DNA of 64,000 nucleotides. Source: Aphanomyces cochlioides (Eukaryota; Oomycota; Saprolegniomycetes; Saprolegniales; Verrucalvaceae). The position numbers and the translations under genes are program-made. The stretch is from NCBI GenBank assembly GCA_019828595.1, contig JAHQRK010000018.1, forward strand, positions 992,001 to 1,056,000. The letters run 5' to 3'. Shown piece after piece: positions 19,961-29,446 of this stretch; the first letter of the stretch is position 1, and each line of letters begins with the position of its first letter. Below the pieces are notes generated by a model. It was not told the origin of the DNA. It ran no database searches and worked only from the letters and a program-made list of their open reading frames with translations.

Positions 19961-22538
19961 GAGCAATTGCCTGAGAAGAACAGTTGACCTGTTCTTTCTG
20001 GTCGAAACTGTTCCAGGTGAACTTTAGAACAGTCGTCCGGATAATTATCCGGAATAATTGGCCTAAAAAGTACACTCGATATCCGCATAACTATCCGGAA
20101 GAATGAATGGGTGGAGGCATTCAGAACGACATGGTCATCGATATGCCATGGACCGTGACGCAAGAGTACCTCGATGCATCCGTCAGGCTACAGATCACTA
20201 AGTTTCCTGATGGGGAATGCGACTATGTGACACTCGAAGTCATAAACGATCACACTGAGCACAACTTTTGCACGCTGCGCGGCATGCGTCGATGCTTGGA
20301 TGAACTCACCATGGGGCATGGTTTCTCGGTGAAACAATCGCGGAGCCAGTCAAAGGCTCGTAAGTGGGTTTGTACAAGAGAACGCTGTCCATTTGTCTTA
20401 GTCGCATCTGTAAGACAAGATGCCAGCGTGAGAATTTCTTCCATGCAGCTTGCGCATAACCATCCGTTGCATCACGACACCGTCCAGAGACGACACAACG
20501 GTGTCTCTCATACACAAGGTATGTTTAAATTGTTCGTTGATTATGACTTATAAATATAGATTGTCCGTTCTGTCCTCGAAAGTGAAGCTGCGGCTAAGGA
20601 TGCCAGGAAGTTGACTGCGAATGATATCAAGGACTGTTTTCTCCGTGCCCACGGTCAAAAAATCTCGTCGTCGGCTGCGAGCCGGGCCAAGCAAGCTATT
20701 GTCAATGCAACCTATGGTGAAGTGGATGAGTCCTTTGAAAAACTCGAAGCATACTTCGACGTGATACGTCAACACAATCCTGGAACGTATACAGTTGTTG
20801 AGACCGATGGTGAACACTTTAGGCGAAGTGTGATTGTGCCTGCGTTTTGCAAGCATGCTGCAAAGCATTGCCAACAAGTTCTCGCGTTAGATGGTACGTT
20901 CACTTATAACACTATTTTTGTCGTTTAATCTTACACTATTTATGTTCTTAGGTGCGCATTTGAAAGACATGATGCACTCCAATGGCGTCCTGTTGGTGGC
21001 GTCGATGAAAGGCCCAAACAATCACATTGTAGTGATAGGTCAGTTTGTTTTGTACTCGAAATATCTAGCACACTGTCCTTGTAGGGCTTGGTTTTGCTCG
21101 TCAAGAAGACGGGCCGAATTGGTCCTGGTTTTTTAAGAGTTTAAGAACTGCTGGGGTTCTTGACTCCGAAGACCTAGTGATTATATCAGATCGTCAGAAA
21201 GGTTGAAAATACATATTTGGGGGCTTACAGTGGTTAGGACTAATCAAGGCGTGCAACGACGTAGTACCAACTATTCCCCACCGCTTTTGTCTACGCCACG
21301 TTATTGCAAACATTCGCTCGACAAAGGGGCTGTCATTGAACTCTTCGGAGGAGGCGCTTGTTTTTAGAATGGCAAACGCAGACTCGAGTGATACATTCGA
21401 CAGGTTGGCTGAGAGCTTGGCATGCACTAATCCTGGTTTTATATTTACGAAGCTGTTAACCTAAACCTTGTATATAGGAGCTTTTAACTATCTCACGGCT
21501 AACACGCTTCCTCGAACCTCATGGGTAACCTACGCCATATCAAAGCCAACGTACGGCAATGTCACTTCGAATCTGTCCGAGTCAGCGAACCATTGGCTTG
21601 GCCAGGATCTCCGAAGCTCAGATGTCGTACAACTTCACTTCCAATACCTTCTCCATCTCCTTCGCAACATCATGGAAAGACGGTATGTTAATTAACATTA
21701 TGCATATTCATTACACTTATGGATTATAGATAAAATTAGTCATTGGCCGGATGGCAATTTAACTCCAATTTACAACTCCAAGTTCTCAAAAATGAATATA
21801 GCAGCTACATCAATTCAGGTAAATAAACTGTCTATTGAATATCTTACACAAGCATGTACTCTTACCTGGCTCCTATTGAGCCAAGGGTAGAGTTCTTGGC
21901 ACTGTACCACAATGAATCGGCAATTCGAAGCCACTTGTGGCGCCGAGTGCATCTCGGTGAACGATCTTGTGACTGTGGTGAATGGAATGACAAGCAGCAC
22001 CCTTGCATACACGCTGTCGCGTGCATGAACGCGTCTGGCTTGGACCAAAGACGTGAGTTTCATGCTGTTTTCTATACAGAGAATTTTAAAGCACTCTATT
22101 CGATGACAGTCCGACCCACACCACCCGTCGATTTGATGCGAAACAAAGCGTGCAAAGCCCCACATGCTGTAGTGGTGAACAAAACGCCCTTCCTTGCAGA
22201 AGCCTCTCAATCATTCGCAGCCGTCCCACAATCGCAAGCCCAAAAACACCAAAGGACAAAGCCAGGCCCCAAACCGAGCAAGCGAAAGAGGTCCAATGGC
22301 ATGTCATCCTAGTCACGTGTTCAGCTTTGCAATGGATAATACATACTTGTAGTGTGATCTGTGTGGTTGGATATGATCTTCACTTGCTCCACCGCTTGGA
22401 CGTCGTAACCTTGCCTCGAGCTCTAATTTGATTCCGTCCAATTATTCCGGATAATTATCCGGACGACTGTTCTAAAGTTCACCTGGAACAGTTTCGACCA
22501 GAAAGAACAGGTCAACTGTTCTTCTCAGGCAATTGCTC
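19961..22538 (+). mobile_element. Mutator-like DNA transposon (MULE), full length
   Basis: A 2578-bp element with terminal inverted repeats of 101 bp (19961-20061 and 22438-22538; ends GAGCAATTGC / GCAATTGCTC) that I find identical throughout, and a perfect 10-bp duplication. It encodes one multi-exon transposase. Exact repeats and an apparently uninterrupted transposase point to recent insertion and possible autonomy. The inner part of each terminal repeat carries the motif CCGGATAATTATCCGG, the same word found near several host start codons. Confidence 0.93.
20107..22312 (+). CDS. MULE transposase (multi-exon)
   Basis: Exon 1 from 20107 (or an in-frame-alternative ATG at 20103) holds a WRKY/GCM- or FLYWCH-like zinc finger (KWVCTRERCPFV ... 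AHNHPLH). Following exons, separated by about 35-60-nt GT-AG introns (first near 20520-20558, next 20893-20950, then about 21040, 21200, 21436, 21683 and 21820), give the MULE DDE core: QQVLALDGAHLKDMM (first Asp), EDGPNWSWFFKSLR, VIISDRQKGLIKACN (second Asp) and HRFCLRHVIANI. The last exon has a SWIM zinc finger, CDCGEWNDKQHPCIHAVACM, and a basic tail ending at 22312. Most splices restore frame cleanly; the last one is uncertain. It catalyses cut-and-paste transposition of its own element. Confidence 0.85.
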
Positions 22539-22548
22539 CTAAATCAAC
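22539..22548. repeat. Right 10-bp target site duplication of the MULE
   Basis: CTAAATCAAC, identical to 19951-19960, directly after the right terminal repeat. Confidence 0.9.
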
Positions 22549-23262
22549 GAATTTGACGTGCGATAATAAGGCCATTCAGCAAATTATCCATGCTTCAAAC
22601 TGTTTCAGCCAATCACAATTAATAATGGATTTCAAGAGACATCTGATATCCATAGTACCACTTGCAAACCGTATGCCAACCAGGAAGGGAAATGATAAAT
22701 GCTCATATCTTTGCCATTTGAAGGCAGTTTACGATGCTGCTTGCTTTATCGCATGTACAACAACCACCTCTTTCGATTCACCAATTGAAACACTCCAATT
22801 TTCCAACCATCGCCTTAATTGGCGGGATTTTTCACAAAATGCCTTAACTTTCCGCACGTAGTACTGTTCTTACAGCTATCAATGATGCACCACGCACCCA
22901 CCGCTGAGGACTTAACGACGAAGGGGAGACAAAGCGAGGAAGTTTTCGTCATGATGAAGACACAAGAGCATCTTCGATGCATGATGGACTGATTCAACTG
23001 TCTCAAAATGTCTTCATGGTATCTACCCTGTTCATACTGCTCCTTGCTTCTCCAGACCTTGTTCAGAGAGTTCGGTCTTCTCAACTAGACCGAAAGCTCA
23101 AGGATAAAGTCGTAGGCGAGCTCGAAAGCAAGCTAGAATCCGCTCTGCATCAGTTCTCTTGTGTCTATGAGAGCGCTGTGGAATGGGAGGAAAGGTTTCC
23201 TCGAGCAGGTGGCACGGAGGCAATATAAAGTGTACTGAAGACATCACATTTCAGGAACTACT
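22549..23262. other. Intergenic; possible remnant element and one weak frame
   Basis: The reverse complement of an 18-base word CGTGCGGAAAGTTAAGGC at about 19933-19952 (left of the MULE) recurs near 22838-22857, so the MULE may sit inside an older inverted-repeat element of about 350 bp. A plus-strand frame at 22977-23228 (83 residues, one hydrophobic stretch) has an ATG but no recognised homology; I do not call it a gene. Confidence 0.35.
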
Positions 23263-25182
23263 CTAGGGTGTTTTGCGATGGTGCCGTGGTTTCATGCGCT
23301 TGAAGAGCTTGGCATACGGGAAAGGTCCATCGAAGTTTGCACCACGCTGTGTCTTGGTGGATGCTCTCAAGAGCGAGTAGTCGAGATGAGGATACCGCTC
23401 TTGATTCGCAGCGTACGATTGAGGAGCCCATTCGACATCAAAGCTTGTGACGAAGAATCCCTGGAAGAGCGCTGATACTCTGCGCACAGTCTCGTAGGGA
23501 AGGAAGTAGAACCCGCACAAGTCGGGATCATTTTGGTAAACCTCGACAGGGCTATGGAGGAAGAGCATGAGACTCTCATGTTGTGGTGATGTATTTACCG
23601 AAAGGTGTCGGAGATGGCCTCCTGAAGCATTGGCTTCAAGCATAGATGTCTTGAGGTCTTCTTGACTGAATCATACTCCCAGAAGCACATGATGTGCATG
23701 CGATCTCCCCAGGTTGTTCGGTTCTTGGCAAAGTAGACTCGTCCTGGAACGCAGATCTCGTCGTCGATACATTCAAGATGCAGTGGTTGTCGGTTGAGCT
23801 TAGCGTACTCGGTGGAATCGTCGGATAAGCAGGAAGCAATGCCTTCGAGGCCATCGTCTTCAGACGGCATGTACCAATTGAAAGGACTAATTCCATGTGA
23901 TATGGAGGGAACGTGACAACTTACTTGAAGCTATTTGGACAGAGAACTCGTTCTTCCCATTCCGAGATGTTTTGCATCCAGTATTGGAGGGAATGGCTGC
24001 CTTGCCATCCGTCGGCCCATGAATTCTTGACGATAAAGCCACCAGTCGCGCCTTCCCGTGTTCGAAACACGTCGTTGTAAGCGACAAGGAGCTGCAATAG
24101 GAGATTAGAGTTGGACAATTCAAAATTGTCAAACGTACCATGACATGACCACCATCGAGTTCCATGCCGGAATGCGCGAGGAACTCACCTTCCATATTGT
24201 TGCCATCGCTGTCGTCGGCCGGGATACAGCATGTCGCCATCGGCAGCTCGGGTGGGCAAAGTGAGCATGCATCAGGGGCACATCGAGGATCTTTGGCATA
24301 TTCTCCAACGCATGGATAGAAATGTCCGACGGTCACCATGTTTGTCGAGAGAGGCATAGCGGTGCCGCTGCGAACAAGTTTTTGCTTGATGCTTTCCTCG
24401 TCGTAGTACGTGCCCATGGATTTGATCTCGAAAGACAATGGGTTCTTGCCCTTGTGTTGATGGAGTGCGGGGCATTCCCAATCATGGCCTTCAAAAAGAG
24501 CGTACGGACAGATCTCAGATGGGTAGACGGAATCCGTCAGACCGCCTTGGAGGTAGTACAACAATGGGACTTCGCCACCTTCTGTAGAATTGCGCCATAC
24601 CTATCCAAGGGTAAGAGTCCAAGATATCGTCAGTGACTTGCATTGTCATCGGCAATGCGGCAAGCAGCCTGCTGCGGAGAATCTTTAGGTCCAGTGCATA
24701 GTTCCATCACTTCAATGCCGTACGCCTGTTCCGAAAAGGCAACATATTCGTCAGGTTGGAGCCATCCTTGTTCCACTCCGTGCTTTCGGTACGACTGCTC
24801 GAGAGCTCCAATCGTGCCAAAATCCCAGCAAGTGCCTCTACCTGCTTGATCTTTGTACGGCGTGACGTGGTCGACTGAAAACTTTGCAGGCAAGAACGCT
24901 GCAACGCCATCTTGAAGCCTACAATCATCGTCAGCTCATTCTTCTGTCAATGTCTTACTGGAAGCTCGACTTGGTAGACAGAGACTTGGAGCTCACGAGA
25001 GAGTCATATACGACTGATCGATGGAGCATTACTCCAACCATCGCCAAGACGGAGACGTTGAGAGCCACCAAGAGTGGAAATCCGTACGAGTTGATCCATC
25101 GACGTGCGTTGTGCGTTGGCCGCACGATTGGCAGCGAGTTGTCGCTGGAGTACAGAGGCTTGTACTCGGACTTCTGGAGCAT
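23263..25182 (-). CDS. Papain-like cysteine protease (C1) with N-terminal membrane anchor
   Basis: Exon 1 (25182 to about 24958) encodes a cytosolic tail and one membrane segment (FPLLVALNVSVLAMVGVML), i.e. a type II anchor. Exon 2 carries the active-site Cys in QAGRGTCWDFGTIGALEQ. After a 56-nt intron (about 24590-24645) exon 3 holds the LQGGLTDSVYPSEICPY region and a Cys-rich insert (CSLCPPELPMATCC). The catalytic His lies in MELDGGHVM and, across a short intron, the Asn in GFIVKNSWADGWQ. Two more exons (starting near 23880, and from about 23540) give a C-terminal extension of about 190 residues absent from typical papains. No pro-region is obvious. Probable lysosomal or surface protease. 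Splice sites were inferred by frame continuity. Confidence 0.85.
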
Positions 25183-25470
25183 GTAAATCGGTTACTGGCT
25201 AGTGCTAGGTCGGCACCGAATCAGAGGATGGACGTCCTCTGGCCTGACTAGCGCCGAGATGATCATCTGGCATGGTAAAGCACTCCGGGTGGCTTCAATG
25301 TTGAAGTTGCGAGTGACCTTTATAAATGAATATTTTTCATTATCCGGACATCATCCCATCCCTATTCCCATATGATTCTCAAGTACACACACGTCTATTT
25401 TGATTCAAATATAATTGACTTCAGTATAAAATTAAAGAGGTTACTGCGAGCCAATGAAATGCCAGAAATT
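25183..25470. promoter_or_regulatory. Upstream region of the protease gene
   Basis: No coding evidence. An A/T-rich stretch at 25320-25460 includes a TATCCGGA motif at 25341-25348; a related CATCCGGATAA lies at 25487-25497 inside the next weak gene candidate. Confidence 0.3.
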
Positions 25471-25474
25471 TTCA

Positions 25475-25918
25475 CTTTATCGCCAGCATCCGGATAACAA
25501 AGTTGGGAACTTCTCTGCCGAACGACACCGCTGAGCCAAACGAGCCAAGCAAGTGATACTCGTCCTCAGCCATTGACAACTCACACATGGCGTAGACATC
25601 ATTCTCACATTCTTCATCACAATTGCAACATCATGGGACCTCCAAAGGTACTCTGCACTCTCCAGGGCGACTCTTCAATCCATTGCAATAGACTGAAAAT
25701 GTAGCCAAGAGCCTTTTGTCTCGACAACAAGAACGCCGACGATTCGATTCCGCAGACTGGGCCATGAACTTGGTCAGTATTTCTATCCCATCCCGTTTGG
25801 TTTGACTCATATGTGAAAACCAGGCCATGAACAGCGAAAACGAAGCCCCCTCGTCCTCTGCAACCGAATCTCCTGTCCGAGCGCCTTCAAAGGAAGCCGA
25901 AACATCCATGCCAGACAT
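25475..25918 (-). CDS. Possible small spliced gene, unrecognised
   Basis: A minus-strand frame from the ATG at 25918 is acidic and Ser-rich at first (MSGMDVSASFEGARTGDS). It then becomes Cys-containing (SCCRDKRLL, FSVYCNGLKSRPGECR), and after a likely intron near 25640 continues as CCNCDEECENDVYAMCELS to a stop near 25475. The spacing of cysteines hints at a small Cys-rich protein. Exon borders are uncertain and no family is recognised. Confidence 0.3.
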
Positions 25919-25949
25919 TTCGGCGCTTGAACTGGCGTCCAAACCTACT

Positions 25950-26750
25950 GCAAACCCTTAATTCGTTTAATTATGTTGTATTAATCTCCTCTACCTCAAT
26001 GCTTGAAGAACGGAGATTGTGCGCCTTCGTGACAGTTCCGAAGGCCTGCAGAGACGTGAAGAAATGTCTTTCACGATCTTGTCGTCAATTCTCTTCAACT
26101 ACAAAAGCAAATCTTGAGGATATCCTTTGTCAGTCCTTGGTGTTGCCAGGGAAATCTGTATTGCTCGGCAATATCGGCATGCTCACCCTCTGCCTGACTC
26201 TATACCATGAATCCTGAAAAACATTGGCGCGCTCACTGGATCTATGACACCAAACGATGCTGACATGTGTCAACCAAAGATGGTTCTCTGTAAAACGTAC
26301 CGTAATGTGTAGGCCTTGTCGTGACTAATATAGACTACCTTCACACAGCATCTACGGCAGTGCACATCAAGCAAAGCTGGGATGAAATGCGCCGTGGGAC
26401 GCCGCACATTTGAAGCTCTCGACTGAGACGAAATGTGATAGATTTCAACCTACACAAACGGAAGCATTCTCAGTTTCTAAAGTCATTGGATTAAGATGCG
26501 TCTCGGGTGATCGCAAATCCTGCGGCACCGTTTGCTCCTCATCTCATGAAAGCCAATGAGTGCGTCGTAGATGTGCATATCATGAAAGTCAGGGAGCATA
26601 GAATCATAGACTAAGTTCCCCTCGAAGTGCTGACACTTAAAAATGGGCTACCTGAGCTATCAAAGTACCGTAAGACTCTGCAGCTAACAAATGCAGCTAG
26701 GTTTACACGAGTGATCGTAGAAATGGATTAAATGCAAGGGGTAAATGGGA
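25950..26750. other. Intergenic, nothing recognised
   Basis: Only short frames (one of 96 codons at 25927-26217, plus) with no family resemblance; no repeats noticed. Confidence 0.4.
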
Positions 26751-26753
26751 TTG

Positions 26754-27896
26754 CTACTTGACTTTCAACGGTAAATGCTGGTGGCGGTGGTCGTGCATAT
26801 TCCGTGGTGTACCAACCTGGACGTAAGTAGTCTCTGTGACCGGTCCCATCTCTTCGCTGTATCGATGAGGATGGTATTCCACCTCGTCTTCAATACTAAT
26901 GCTGCCGTGGTGGTTGTGAAGGCGATCAAGGCGATGAGATTTTTCAACCATTTCAATTTCTTCCATGCGCGAGTGATGCCCTTTGAGTTCGGGGTGGCCC
27001 TTCTTGTGAGTTTGATGGTGGGGGTCTTCAGGTTTCTTTTTCGTCGCATCAACTCCAGTTACGACAAATTGGAGACCAATACCAGCAATGGCCATCACGA
27101 GCGTTGATGTGAGATAGCCCCACCAGGCACTCGGAATCGAATAGTGCCATGAGCCGTGAATGGAATCAAACTTGCGGGGTAAGTCAATGACGCACGGGTA
27201 GCGACCAGCAAAATAGCCAATGCCCCAGATCGACATCAAACCTCCAGCAAAGCTCGTCGAGACGATCAAGATGGGCTTGCCAACGAGTACACTCAACAAA
27301 CCCAAGATGATTGTCAAAGGTGCTGCCCACAAACAAAGAGATGCATTTGGGTTGGACGGCCAGCAAAAGTAACCAAACGAAATATGGATGAGAATGGCCA
27401 AGGACATGCCACCAGAGGCACCAACGATAAAATCGCCAACTTGCACCACGAGGAAGCAGACGACACCGAACACTAGTCCACCAACGAGCAGCAATATCCA
27501 AGCACCGACCACAGGGCTAGACCAAAGACTCGTACCCACCATATAGAAGAAGATGCCACCGGTCGCAATGCCACAGATAAGGGCAGAGATTCGAAGCAGC
27601 TTGTGACCCATGACGACAAGGGGGATGCCTGCGACAATGGACAAGGCGGCAGCAATACCCGACAAGACGTGCACTTTGCGTTGGGGACGGCGTAATAAAT
27701 CCAAGTCATTATCCTCCACGACATGAGTTGCTGGGGCTGAAGTAATTGATGCTCGAGCGTTGATCGCAGGATCATCTTCGAGCAAGACACGGCGGACATG
27801 GTTGTTCAATGGTAGAGTCGCTGGGTTTGCTTGCAGGGGGTCCACAGTCGAGCCTAGAAGGATGCAAAAGGCCAGGAGGAGCTTCACGACGCCCAT
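26754..27896 (-). CDS. TMEM198/DUF4203-like multi-pass membrane protein
   Basis: A 380-residue single exon from the ATG at 27896. A cleavable signal peptide (residues 1-23) is followed by a lumenal stretch of about 60 residues. Seven or so hydrophobic segments span residues about 80-290, rich in Gly (SGIAAALSIVAGIPLVVMG, LLLVGGLVFGVVCFLVVQVG), in the TM7SF3/TMEM198 DUF4203 arrangement. The C-terminal tail of about 90 residues is cytosolic, charged and His-rich (HHQTHKKGHPELKGHHS, HDHRHQHLPLK). TMEM198 in animals is a membrane scaffold in Wnt signalling; the oomycete role is unknown. Confidence 0.8.
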   Translation of the reverse strand: MGVVKLLLAFCILLGSTVDPLQANPATLPLNNHVRRVLLEDDPAINARASITSAPATHVVEDNDLDLLRRPQRKVHVLSGIAAALSIVAGIPLVVMGHKLLRISALICGIATGGIFFYMVGTSLWSSPVVGAWILLLVGGLVFGVVCFLVVQVGDFIVGASGGMSLAILIHISFGYFCWPSNPNASLCLWAAPLTIILGLLSVLVGKPILIVSTSFAGGLMSIWGIGYFAGRYPCVIDLPRKFDSIHGSWHYSIPSAWWGYLTSTLVMAIAGIGLQFVVTGVDATKKKPEDPHHQTHKKGHPELKGHHSRMEEIEMVEKSHRLDRLHNHHGSISIEDEVEYHPHRYSEEMGPVTETTYVQVGTPRNMHDHRHQHLPLKVK

Positions 27897-27976
27897 GCTT
27901 GAGGTGACAAATTCTCTCTGGTGATGTTGAGCACTTCACCCAAGTGTCCAATCTCTGCAACTTCAACATGTGGTTA

Positions 27977-28368
27977 TATTGTCTTTTCGATTCAAAATTC
28001 GAATCGCCGGTTGATTTAATCGATTTTACAAATCGATAACACACGTCAAAACACACACAAATCGATTTTACAAATCGATTTGTGTGTGTTTTGACGTGTG
28101 TTTGTCGTGTATTTTAGCATTACTAAATACACTTTAGTAGCTATTACTTAGCATTCGGATGTGTGAACTACACCTATTATCCGGACATAATCATGCTACA
28201 ATCTGGATAATAGGTGTAGTTCACACATCCGAATGCTAAGTAATAGCTACTAAAGTGTATTTAGTAATGCTAAAATACACGACAAACACACGTCAAAACA
28301 CACACAAATCGATTTGTAAAATCGATTACATCAACCGGCGATTCGAATTTTGAATCGAAAAGACAATA
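27977..28368. mobile_element. 392-bp fold-back MITE, PIF/Harbinger-like
   Basis: Two long arms (about 27977-28194 and 28200-28368) are near-complete reverse complements, ending TATTGTCTTTTCG / CGAAAAGACAATA. They are flanked by TTA on both sides (27974-27976, 28369-28371), a 3-bp duplication typical of PIF/Harbinger elements. The left arm has an extra partial inverted copy of its own ATCGATTTTACAAATCGAT section. No coding capacity. It sits in the shared upstream region between the TMEM198-like and PAP2 genes, so it could affect either promoter. Confidence 0.85.
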
Positions 28369-28606
28369 TTATGCAGAGTGCAAATCTTTAAATAAATATG
28401 CATTCTATACTTAGATTCAGTATATTGTCTTCAGAGCCTCACGTAAGACCCAAAAGGATTATTGACATTTTATTGGCTATTAATATTGAAATTAAGCATT
28501 TTCATTGGTTGAATCTCCATTATTCATTGATACGCAAGCGGTGATTGGCTGTTTCAAAAGGTGAGAGACTTTGGAAAGACTTCGCAGTCGGCAATTAGCC
28601 ATCTGC

Positions 28607-29443
28607 ATGTCACTTCAATCCCCCAAAACCGAACAGGATCAACTCATGGGTCAGGACCGCGACGTAACGCTGCTCCAACAAGCCTACCAGATCGATCTGA
28701 GCATCGCTCAAACAATCTTCAAGACGTTTGAGAACAACAAAATGGCATTCTACGTGCTTGAGTTTATCTCGTTGACTGGAGATGGCATCTTGTACGACAA
28801 AGCTGCCTGTAAATAACTGTGCTAACTTGCAACTAGGTGGATTTTGACGGTCTTGCCTCTGCTCATTGTCGCTTGGGTATTTGGCTTTATGAAGAATATA
28901 ACGCCTGGACAAAGTCTCTTCATCATCTACTTCTACATGTGCCAGTTGGTAAGCGAAGTGCTTTCCCATCGTGTTGAAAGATTCATTGGATGTCCTAGGT
29001 CGATATTGTCTTTATCATTTTGTTCAAGCTCTTCTTCCGACGTGCCCGCCCTCCTCACCACAAGACGGATGCTCGTTTCGCTGGACCTGATCAGCATTCA
29101 TTTCCCTCTGGTCACGCGACTCGCTCGTGGTGTCTCGTTGGCCTGTTCGTATACTTGGGAGCATGTATGTTTGGCACGATGAAACTAAATTAATATTTCT
29201 CATTGGATAGATTACCCTCAAGCCCTGCATGATACGTTGGGAGCTTGGAGCGTCAAAGGCATGCCAATTTTCATTTTCTTCTGGGCAATTGCAATTTGTT
29301 TCTGTCGTTTGGCTTTGGGTCGCCACTACCCGAGTGACGTGATGGCTGGTACCTTTATTGGAGCCTTCATAGAATTTCCAGTTGCTGCTGCTTTGATGCA
29401 AGTTTTTGTCCCCACCATGTTGGAGGCGGTTGTCAGTGTCTAA
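28607..29443 (+). CDS. PAP2-family lipid phosphatase
   Basis: Four exons from the ATG at 28607 with introns of about 40-50 nt (near 28791-28838, 28950-28999 and 29164-29211). All three PAP2 phosphatase motifs are present in order: KLFFRRARP (KxxxxxxRP), FPSGHATRSW (PSGH) and CRLALGRHYPSDVMAG (SRxxxxxHxxxD, with Cys for Ser). Several hydrophobic segments indicate a multi-pass membrane protein of about 230 residues, similar to polyisoprenoid/presqualene-type phosphatases (PLPP6/PPAPDC2 group). It dephosphorylates lipid phosphates, probably at the ER; substrate not determinable. Transcribed away from the TMEM198-like gene. Confidence 0.82.
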
Positions 29444-29446
29444 AAT

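Noticed and set aside
25927..26217. 96-codon plus-strand frame
   Set aside because: No recognised family, overlaps the start of the opposite-strand candidate and has no splice or promoter support.
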